Below are positions 36,101 through 48,100 of a stretch of 64,000 nt of DNA, piece after piece. The stretch is from Arion vulgaris (lineage: Eukaryota > Mollusca > Gastropoda > Stylommatophora > Arionidae), in the NCBI GenBank assembly GCA_020796225.1, contig CM036755.1, positions 9,738,994-9,802,993 of the forward strand. The letters are read 5' to 3'. Numbering within the stretch: position 1 is the first letter of the stretch; each line of letters opens with the position of its first letter. The position numbers were made by a program, and so were the translations under genes. The notes below the pieces were generated by a model, which was given only the letters and a program-made list of their open reading frames with translations, was not told the origin of the DNA and searched no databases.

Positions 36101-39100
36101 TATATTGTTTAATTACTACTATATTATTTATTACTACTATATTGTTTATTACTACTATATTGTTTATTGCTACTATATTGTTTTATTACTACTATATTGT
36201 TTTACTGCTACTATATTGTTTTATTACTACTATATTGTTTTATTACTACTATATTGTTTTACTGCTACTATATTGTTTATTGCTACTATATTGTTTTACT
36301 GCTACTATATTGTTTTATTACTACTATATTGTTTTACTGCTACTATATTGTTTTATTACTACTATATTGTTTTACTGCTACTATATTGTTTTATAACTAC
36401 TATATTGTTTTATTACTACTATATTGTTTATTGCTACTATATTGTTTTACTGCTACTATATTGTTTTATTACTACTATATTGTTTTACTGCTACTATATT
36501 GTTTTATTACTACTATATTGTTTTATTGCTACTATATTGTTTTATTACTACTATATTGTTTTATTACTACTATATTGTTTTACTGCTACTATATTGTTTA
36601 TTGCTACTATATTGTTTTATTACTACTATATTGTTTTACTGCTACTATATTGTTTTATTGCTACTATATTGTTTTATTACTACTATATTGTTTTATTACT
36701 ACTATATTATTTATTACTACTATATTGTTTATTACTACTATATTGTTTATTGCTACTATATTGTTTATGTTTTATTGCTACTATATTGTTTATTACTACT
36801 ATATTGTTTATTACTACTATATTGTTTATTGCTACTATATTGTTTATTACTACTATATTGTTTATTGCTACTATATTGTTTATGTTTTACTGCTACTATA
36901 TTGTTTATTACTACTATATTGTTTATTACTACTATATTGTTTATTACTACTATATTGTTTACTACTACTATATTGTTTACTACTACTATATTGTTTACTA
37001 CTACTATATTGTTTACTGCTACTATATTGTTTATTATTACTATATTGTTTACTACTACTATATTGTTTATTGCTACTATATTGTTTACTGCTACTATATT
37101 GTTTATTACTACTATATTATTTATTGCTACTATATTGTCTATTGCTACTATATTGTTTTACTACTACTATATTGTTTATTGCTACTAGATTGTTTATTAC
37201 TACTATATTGTTTATTGCTACTATATTGTTTATTGCTACTATATTGTTTATGTTTTATTACTACTATATTGTTTATTACTACTATATTGTTTATTACTAC
37301 TATATTGTTTATTACTACTATATTATTTATGTTTTATTACTACTATATTGTTTATTGCTACTATATTGTTTATTACTACTATATTGTTTATTACTACTAT
37401 ATTGTTTATTACTACTATATTGTTTATTTATCCTATATTGTTTTATGCTACTATATTGTTTTATTACTACTATATTGTTTTATTACTACTATATTGTTTA
37501 TTGCTACTATATTGTTTATTCTACTAATTGTTTATTGCTACTATATTGTTTATTGCTACTATATTGTTTATTTCTACTATATTGTTCATGTTTTTTTAAA
37601 TTATGTTGTTACTGTTTTTTTACAACTATTTTGTTCATATTTTATATTATAATACTCCTATAGATGAAACATGAGCGTCTATAGTTCAAGCGGTAGTGAA
37701 CTCGATCACGAACCCAAGCGTACCTGGTTCAAACCCCACGGTGGGCAAGTTTTGAAAGCAAATTCGTTTCCGTGAGATTTTTCCAAAATGTAAAAATAGA
37801 CCTCACCGTTCAGAAAGCAATGGCAAATTACTGAATGTATAAGTGGTGCCTAGAAAATCAATGACTCGTTTACTGTGGTTGATGGCTACGTCCTGTAATT
37901 GATATGTCATGATTTCATTTTATAGATGACAGTGGTTATAGTATGCAGGAATTTATAGTTGCACAGGACATGAGTAAGCAAGAATGCTGTACAGAAGATA
38001 AATGAGAAATGTGGATAAATAGCATCCCATGTAATCCTTTACAATCTATTGATTGATCATTTGTAGATTTGTCAAAGTGCCCCAGAGAAATGGGTTGCCC
38101 AGAGTGCCCCAAAGAGTTGGGTCTGTCCAAAGTTATCCAGAGAATTGGGTCTAATCAAAGTGCCACAGAGAATTGGGTATGCCCAAAATGCTCCAGAGAA
38201 TTGTGTCTGCCCAAAGTACCCCAATGAATTGGATCATCTACCCAAAGTTCCCCAGAAAATTGGATCTAACTACTAAAGAGCTACAGAGAATTGAATCTAC
38301 CCAAAGAGCTACAGAGAATTGAATCTACCCAAAGAGCTACAGAGAATTGAATCTACCCAAAGAGCTACAGAGAATTGAATCTACCCAAAGAGCTACAGAG
38401 AATTGAATCTAGAAAAGCTGATTTACAGGCCCAGTGAGATATTCTGTAGAATAAAATTAATTGATGTCTCGGAAAGCTTGATTACACTGTTGACATCTCA
38501 CTCAACACACTTTAATGACCAAGGGTCATCTCACATAACAAATCTTACTGTTAAAAAACATGACCACCATCTTTTCGATTTCTAACAGGCCAACCTGCCA
38601 TTGTTACAAAGAGAACTTCTTCACTGTGCTCACCTGGCAAAGCAATCACCTCAACAGTTTCTAACACACAACGAACACATTGTGTTTAATTCAACACACT
38701 TACACACAGATAAACATGATTCAGTCAAGTCTGAGGTCAATGAGAATGGAAAGAGACCATCTCCAGACAGGTATTTCCACTGTGTTTAAATGTTTTTGAA
38801 TATAAACTTTAGTTTGGTCATAGGATCATGATCACTTTACATCGAACCGATTAGTCCATGGCATATAAGTCATTAAGTTGATTAAGTGCTCCGATCTTAT
38901 ATCTCTCAGTTTAGTTTGCTTGTCGGATCATCATCACTGCACATCAAACCAGTTAGTGAATAAGTCTCCCGGTGGTCCTGAGGCCCACAAGGGAAGCAAA
39001 GAATAGTACCACTGCAACCTACAATGCATGTCGTAAGAGGCGACTGATGTAGGACCTAGGTAAGCTACCCTAGTAATTAAAAAGTATTGCAAAAATGGGA

Positions 39101-42100
39101 TGTGTTTTCCTAATTGTAGGTGCATAACTGGCACAATGCACAATCGCGTTTAGGCTCAGATCATATATAAATCACACAGAGTGGTTATCAAGTGGTTAAT
39201 ATGGAGCGTTCGAGAAAGAAGACGGAGATACGTTGGGCATATTCTGAGAAGAAATAATTAAAAAATAACAAAGCAGGCATTGAAATATGAGGCAAAGGGT
39301 TTGAGAATGAAAGGACAGACTAAGGCAACCCTGAAACAAACTTCAGTGACAGAGGCAAGAAATATCGGACTCAATTACGTAGAAGAGATTGAACAAGTTA
39401 CCTACGTTAACAATCCACCTATATGATCATCAGGTGCCGGCTGGCGTAGGCGATTATGAATTTCCACAAATCTCTGTCTCTGATGTTTGCTATAATCTCA
39501 GATGTTGACGCTCTTCCTCAGGATCCTGAAGTCAGGATGTCCAAAATGTTATCTCTCTGTCTTCCTCTGTCTCGTCTCTCCTATATAATAGTTACATCGC
39601 CCGAGTGGTTACCGGGGCCCAAATTTGGGATGTAAAAATAGAACCACTGTTACCTGCCACACATGTCGTAGAGGCGACTAAGGAGGTTTGGATGAAATCG
39701 GATGCACATGTCCTAAATGTGTAGAAGTATATACGTTTAGGGGCCTACCAAAACCAATGTGCAACGTATACACGTTCTTGGCAAAGATCAAACATATCAA
39801 AAAGAGTGATTAAAATTAGTCGTAAGAACGACGCAAAGAAGAAGAAGAATAGTTACATAATATTTAACTTGATTTTGCTTTAACTCCTGGTGGACCAGGG
39901 CAAAAGACATGTTTTTACAAACCATTTGTTTTAGAATAAAAACGCACTTAAATGTGACTCCTGGTAAAAGGTGTCCAACACAAAGCCATGTAGTGTAGCT
40001 CTTGGTCCAAATAATCAATTTTGCTTAATGTTGTCAACAATAGACTCTGAAAGACATGAGCCATGTAGTGAGCTCTGGTAAAGGTGTCCAACACAAAGCC
40101 ATGTAGTGTAGCTCCTGGTAAAAAGGTGTCCAACACAAAGCCATGTAGTGTAGCTCCTGGAAAAAGGTGTCAACACAAGCCATGTAGTGTAGCTCCTGGT
40201 AAAAGGTGTCCAACACAAAGCCATGTAGTGTAGCTCCTGGTAAAAAGGTGTCCAACACAAAGCCATGTAGTCTAGCTCCTGGTAAAAAGGTGTCCAACAC
40301 AAAGCCATGTAGTGTAGCTCCTGGTAAAAAGGTGTCCAACACAAAGCCATGTAGTGTAGCTCCTGGTAAAAGGTGTCAACACAAAGCCATGTAGTGTAGC
40401 TCCTGGTAAAAGGTGTCCAACACAAAGCCATGTAGTGTAGCTCCTGGTAAAAAGGTGTCCAACACAAAGCCATGTAGTCTAGCTCCTGGTAAAAGGTGTC
40501 AACACAAAGCCATGTAGTGTGACTCCTGGAAAAAGGTGTCCAACACAAAGCCATGTAGTGTAGCTCCTGGTAAAAAGGTGTCCAACACAAAGCCATGTAG
40601 TGTAGCTCCTGGTAAAAAGGTGTCCAACACAAAGCCATGTAGTCTAGCTCCTGGTAAAAGGTGCCCAACACAAAGCCATGTAGTGTGACTCCTGGTAAAA
40701 GGTGTCCAACACAAAGCCATGTAGTGTAGCTTCTGGTAAAAAGGTGTCCAACACAAAGCCATGTAGTGTAGCTCCTGGTAAAAAGGTGTCCAACACAAAG
40801 CCATGTAGTGTAGCTCCTGGTAAAAGGTGTCAACACAAAGCCATGTAGTGTGGCGTTTGGTCCCCTTGGAAATAATCAATTTTTCTTAATGTTTCACAAT
40901 AGACCTGAAGACATGACACTTGAGTTACCACATGAATCATCCAGCCCAGCTAAACGTCACCATGGCAACTTCCGTTTAAGCCCCGTTTCCAACTGTAAGG
41001 GCAGTCCAGATTCTGGCTTAAATACAGTTTTTGGGAATCCTACCAGATATCTGGATGTAACTAAGTCACGAGATGCACACAACAGAGATAGACTTGGCTG
41101 GGAACATGTTGAACATGACAGATCAGAGGAAGAAAAAGATAGAGAAAGACACATCTCTAACTGCAGTGAGTAAATAATAATAATATAATAATTCCTCTTG
41201 TACCGTTATACGTTACATAGGGCCTGTAAAAAATGTCTCCATACCGCTCTATCCTGGACAACTCGCTCAATCTCATCCATGAAACTGAGACCGATATTTC
41301 CTGCCTCTCTCAGAAAAGTTTGTCTCAGGGTCTCCTTAGGTAGTTCTCTCTTTCTTGAACCTTTGCATCCCACTTCAATGCCTGCTTTGATATTCGTTGT
41401 TCATTTCTCCTCAAGGTGTGCCCAAAATATCTCCATCTTCTCTTTCTTATAACAGTTGGCACTAGTGGTTGACCAGAAATTTCTCTGATTTCATCACTTC
41501 TGAATTCGTTCCATTTTATATTCATTATTTTTCGCAGAATTGTAGTGATTGATCAACATGAAATACTTGTTTCTGTTTGTCAAAAATGAGAAAATGAATT
41601 ATACGAAACAATTATCTTTATATTTTTTCATTACCTTTGAAGCAACTAGGCCTGCAACTTATTGCTACCATGTATTTTCATTATCTTTATTTACCTCTTC
41701 TAATGTAACATTTACTAGACAGGTACTGTTTTGAAACCTACATGGAAAGAGGAGTACGGAAAGACCTAGATACATGGAGAAGAGAACTAAAGACTGATAT
41801 TAAAAGGATAGACAAGACGTGGTAAGAATTGGAAGGGATAGCAAGAGAGAAAAAGAACTGGAAGAAGTTTGTTGAAGACCTGTGCTCCATTGGGAGTTAT
41901 AGGTGAAGAAGAAGAAATTAGATATGCTGGCCTACTGGATGTGTGAAGGACTTCACGACTTCATTGGTGACTGTTAAGTCTGATACAGGAGTTGTAGTCA
42001 TTGTCACAATTCTCACACCTTAATGATGTGACAGATCTCTTAAAATGACATGAGGTGGCATCCAGCTTCAAAGCATCTTTTTCTCTGCTTCTTTGATCAG

Positions 42101-45100
42101 AATGAGCTTCAGTTTCAGTTTGGAATATCTTCATTGCATTCGGACATGTCCAGTATGGTCACTGATCTTCTTCACAATATCTCCAACATCGTCCAGCGAC
42201 TGACCGTACCAGTTTGATTTTGATTGGTGAGCCTACTCTTGTACCTGTTATGCTGTTCTTTTCTTGCTAATCCAATCTTCAAACCCAGCTCTTGCAATCT
42301 AGTAGTTGACGTGGATTAGTTTAAATGAAAATCTTCTTTGCGGCCACACTCTATGAGGGCGTTCAAAATATCAGCTCTATCCATTGACTGACCCTCTGAT
42401 ACGGTGACAGAGCCAGCCAGCCTGTCTGCTCTCTCATTGCCAACGACATCCATGTGCCCCGAAACGAAGATAAGTGTGATTCTACAAATTGTTGATACTT
42501 GCAGTGATTCAGTGCATTGCCTGCGCACTGAACCAGCCTCTACCTTGCGAATCATACTCAATGAATCACTCAGAATGAGCTTAAAAGGCAACAGTCTGCA
42601 CCTTCTATCTCCAGGTGCATCTGCCTTTGAACAACTTTCCCACTTGCATGTGTTTATGTCAATTGCCTTTACATTTTGTTTACATACATAGGCGATGTGG
42701 AGTTATACAGGGTGTTCAAGATAATTGCAGCCCCATTGACAATTTGAAAGTTGCAAGGTACAAATTGAGTTGTGTTTATTTACTATTTAAACCGGTTCTG
42801 ACTAGCTGCCCACGTCACATTTGTTCATCGCCCTTCCCGCACTACAATTACACACCGTCACACAACCTTGACCTATACTACGTCATAACTGAACCTTCCC
42901 ATTTCCATACATATATGCCAGATTAGCTCCATTCATGGGCTGCTTTTATCTTGAACACCCTGTATATCTAGGGCACAGGTCAGGGCAGTGAAACATGAAG
43001 AATCTCCTTTTGTTCAGTAGTAGCTTCCCCCTCTACTCATCTCAGATGTTTATATCAACAGCCTACAGATCTATCTTACAGACATAGCTAGGTAGTGATG
43101 GAGTGGCTTCTCCAGGGCACATGTCAGGGCAGTGAAACATGAAGAATCTCCTGTTGTCCAGTAATAGGTTCCCACTTCTCCTCATCTCAGATGTTACTAA
43201 GGTAAAGACAATAACAAATACAGCTTGACATGAGGATCATCGCAGGAGTTGCCAGAACTATCGTCCCTGTGATGCAGGGGTCTGCAAGGGAAGCAAAGAA
43301 TTGAACCACTGCGACCTACAAGGCTTGTCATAAGAAGCAACTGAGGTAGGAGCCTAGGGAAGCTACCCTAGTAAATAAAAAGCATGTCAATCAAAATCAA
43401 ACTGGTATGGTCAGTCGCTGGACGCTGTTGGAGATATTGCGAAGGAGATCGGAGCACCTATGGACACGTCCGAGTGCAATTTACTGGGGTAACGTCCGGA
43501 TTGCACTTTTTATTTACTGGGTAGCTTCCTAGACCCTACCTCAGTTGCCTTTTATGACATGCCTTCTAGGTCAGTGTTACTATTCTTCGTTTCCCTTACA
43601 AGCTCCGGCAACACACAGGCGTAACATATTCAAATTCACTCCTAAACGTGTTTACAGGAGAAGAAGGATATTCCACCACCACATCTACATCTGTTAGATA
43701 TCCCATCTGTTAGATATCCCATCTGTTAGATATCCCATCTGTTAGATATCCCATCTGTTACTTATCCCATCTGTTAGATATCCCTTCTGTTAGATATCCC
43801 TTCTGTTAGATATCCCATCTGTTAGATATCCCATCTGTTAGATATCCCATCTGTTAGATATCCCATCTGTTAAATATCTGAAATGTTTAACTACTTGTGG
43901 ACTAAACACCACACTACATGACTTTGGGTTGGATACTTTTTTACCAGAAGCCACACTAAAGGGTGTTTTGTATTCAAAAAACAAATGGCTTGTAAAAACA
44001 TAGCTTTTTCCCTGGTACACAAAGAGTTAATAGACCATCTGTTAATTAACCCATCTATTTAATAAGCTATTTGTTCATGTGTACAGGTTTGAAATCATGT
44101 GAGCCATTTAGCCAATTTGAGAGACTAAACAACGACTGGAGACATGTGGAATCCGTAAGTTCTCTTTCTTCTATCTAATAGTCACTAAATGTAAATTAGT
44201 GAGCTAGTATGTAATTCATTAAGTCAATGAATGAATCAGTGAATATGTCAAGTCAATGAGTTAGTGGATGATTCAGTGAATGAGAGAAGTTAATGAGTTA
44301 GTGAACAAGTCAATGAGTTAGTGGACAAGTCAATAAGTTACTGGACAAGTCAGTGAGTTAGTTGACAAGTCAGAGAGTCAGTGGACAAGTCAGTGAGTTA
44401 GTAGACAAGTCAACGAGTCAGTGGACAAGTCCGTGAGTTAGTTGACATGTCAACGAGTCAGTGGACAAGTCCGTGAGTTAGTGGATAAGTCAGTGAGTTA
44501 GTGGACAAGTCAATGAGTTAGTGGACAAGTCAGTGAGTTAGTTGACAAGTCAATGAGTTAGTTGACAAGTCAACGTGTTTGTGGGCAAGTCAGTGAGACA
44601 GTGTGTGAATAAATCAGTTGAAAAAGTGTGAACTACGTAAATAATGAAATAAGTTATATTATTGCTTCTATCTTTTTGGGATGAAATATCTCACCGCATA
44701 GTACTTTCATCTTCCACCGCATAGTACTTTCATCTTCCACCGCATAGTACTTTCAACTTCCACCGCATAGTACTTTCATCTTCCACCGCATAGTACTTTC
44801 ATCTTCCACCGCATAGTACTTTCATCTTCCAAATGAAGGAACATGTTTTATAGGTTCACTTCATGCAGTTTATGTTTTTCTCTAAGTGAGGAAAGAAACA
44901 CACCAGCTCACCTACCTCATACTTGGGTGTCTCTGTGGCTAAGTGATTACACCTTTGCCTTGAGTTCTGAAAGTCATGGGTTTGAATCCGGACCAAGCTG
45001 TTCTGTTCAAAGGTGAATTTTTTTACCAGACACCTAGGATTGTTGCTGGAGATACGGAGTTTGTGCTTTGAGCAATGGTCTGCAGGTGACAGGCAACTTC

Positions 45101-48100
45101 TGTGATGAGAAATTGAGCTATATTTGGTAAAACCAGATTCAATGAAGTCATTCTTTCAGCTTCAGATCCTAGACACATTAGACTGCAGAGTGTTGGCGAT
45201 TGCTGCTGGGGGTTCCATTATTGTAACTACGGTTTCTTCCCTTTCCTTGTGACAAGTGGTAGCAATGATGTATGTGGTAGTATTAGTTGTGCCATTTGGA
45301 TATTGTCGTAAGAGGTTGTTATAATGGTAGTTTTGTAGACAACATAGTACAGACTGGCTTGAAATACCAGACAACTTATAATAAATAACCAACCGTCATT
45401 TCATGAATGTTCCATCTTTATTAACAGATCACATGGTATCACTTAATGAATGTGTACGTGACCAGTATATTCTTGTAGTCGATCTGTCTTCTAAACTGGT
45501 CATTTGAGCCACCCTATCTATCTCGTTCTTTGTAACACGTCTGTCCTCTTTGCCGTGTTTATGTTTCTCTTCTACCTTCGTTTCTAGGCTGTCACCCTTT
45601 TACGTCATTTGGTTTTTCCTACGTATATGTCTTGTTGTCATGTGTTGCCCTTCTGTTTAGAGAGTGCAACACATAGTCTACTAAGTTATTTATGTATTCT
45701 ATAAACTGAATTACTTGTCATACGCTGGCTGCCCCTGGGGCTACTCCTACAAGAGCATATACTTTGAGTCTGCCCAGAGTATGATATACTAAGACGGGCT
45801 CACTGGTCTAGCAAAATGACACTCGTCAGAACACTACACAGACTTCTGTGTGATATACAAAAGACAGTGAAGTTTATACAAGAGACAACGTTGAATATAT
45901 AGACAATACTTCAAGCGAACAAAGGAAGGAAGGAAGCTTCAGATCTGTTTTACGTTCATGTGTTGCCGGGGCTTGCAAGGGGAGCAAAGGATAGTACCAC
46001 TGCAACCTACATGTCATGTCATAAGAGGCAACTGAGGTAGGGACCTAGGGAAGCTACCCTAGTAAATAACAAACGTCAGAGAAATCGGATGCGCTGGCCT
46101 ACTCGTAGGTGCATAACTGGCACAACGTACAATCGCTTCTAGGCTTGGATCACATACAAATCACAAAGCGTGGTTTAAAAAATTGTTTGGAGAAGAAGAC
46201 CAATTTTATACTTGGTCGTATCGATGCATGAACAAGAGCCTATACAACACTTTTTGTTCATCGAAAGTGCCATCATTAAATCAGCATGTGTCCAGGGCTA
46301 GAGTGAACATGCTATCAATGATCAGTTAATAAGCAACAGCTGCCACTATCACCCAATATATCGATTGTGACTGGGACTATTTCACCGGTCACTGAGACCT
46401 AAAACTGAGGTTTATCACAATGTCAACCTGTCTGGCCTCATACTTTTTGACAGAATGTAAAACAGAGATTGGGAGTAGAAGAACTCCAGCGAAAGCAGCT
46501 TTTATGAAAATGAAGAACACACTATACATCAGCGTTTCCCAAAGTGGGTGCTGATCTATATCGCTGGCATATTGCTGGAATCTATATATGTTTAATAGAA
46601 CACTGTAAGCTTTTTATGTTTGATAGAACACTGTAAGCTTTTTATGTTTGATAGAACACTGTAAGCTTTATATGTTTGATAGAACACTGTAAGCTTTTTA
46701 TGTTTGATAGAACACTGTAAGCTTTTTATGTTTGATAGAACACTGTAAGCTTTTTATGTTTGATAGAACACTGTAAGCTTTTTATGTTTGATAGAACACT
46801 GTAAGCTTTTTATGTTTGATAGAACACTGTAAGCTTTTTATGTTTGATAGAACACTGTAAGCTTTTTATGTTTGATAGAACACTGTAAGCTTTTTATGTT
46901 TGATAGAACACTGTAAGCTTTTTATGTTTGATAGAACACTGTAAGCTTTATATGTTTGATAGAACACTGTAAGCTTTTTATGTTTGATAGAACACTGTAA
47001 GCTTTTTATGTTTGATAGAACACTGTAAGCTTTTTATGTTTGATAGAACACTGTAAGCTTTTTATGTTTGATAGAACACTGTAAGCTTTTTATGTTTGAT
47101 AGAACACTGTAAGCTTTTTATGTTTGATAGAACACTGTAAGCTTTTTATGTTTGATAGAACACTGTAAGCTTTTTATGTTTGATAGAACACTGTAAGCTT
47201 TATATGTTTGATAGAACACTAGCTTTATGTTTGATAGAACCTTAAGCTTTATGTTTGATAGAACACTGTGCTTTATGTTTGATAGAACACTGTAGCTTTT
47301 ATGTTTGATAGAACACTGTAAGCTTTATGTTTGATAGAACCTGTAATTTTGCAATTTTACTAATTCGGAGAGTCTATGGTTATTTATTGGTGAAAAATAT
47401 TCATAATATTGATATTCCTTATTGTTAAACTTAACTTGTTGCATAATAAAACTTCGATTTATCATTTTGTGTTGATTTTAACATGAATTCGTTTATATAC
47501 GCCAATACTAGAAGGCAAGGTCACGTGGTGTAGTTGTGGTCTGGTTTCCTATAATTCGTACCTGAGTCCGAGGCCTATAAGTTCATGGTTGGCTCTGGTA
47601 CAACTGAGGAAATAACTGCGTACGGAAAGAGTTAAAATAGTAGTTCACTAGTTCTTCACCTAGAAAACATCGATGTCTACGTCCACTTAAAATTCTTTGT
47701 CAGATTTCAAAACAATTCTGAACTACTTTATGCGAAAAATGATAGTCAAAGAGCAATGAATAAGCGAAGGAAGGGAACGTGTGGAGGACTCAACCACTTT
47801 ACCTACAGTTATATATGTAGTTATTCGCCTGTGTGGTACCGCGGCCCCTTGCGAGGAGCAAAGAATAGTACCACTGCGGCCTACAAAGCGTGTCATAATA
47901 GGCGACTGATGTAGGATCTAGGAAAGCTACCCTAGTACATAAAAAACATCGTAGAAATACGGTGTCTTGGCATACTTGTAGGCGCATAGCTGACTCAACG
48001 TACAATCGCTCTTGGCTCAGATCACATACAAATCACAAAGAGCGGTTAACAAGTGGTCGATATGGAGCGTTGGAAGAAGAAGAAAAAAAGGGTTTTAAAG

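Noticed and set aside
35403..37663. Long plus-strand ORFs (up to 749 aa) rich in Tyr, Leu and Ile
   Set aside because: Pure translation of a mixed 18-20-bp tandem array; three frames are open at once and the region lies inside an intron.
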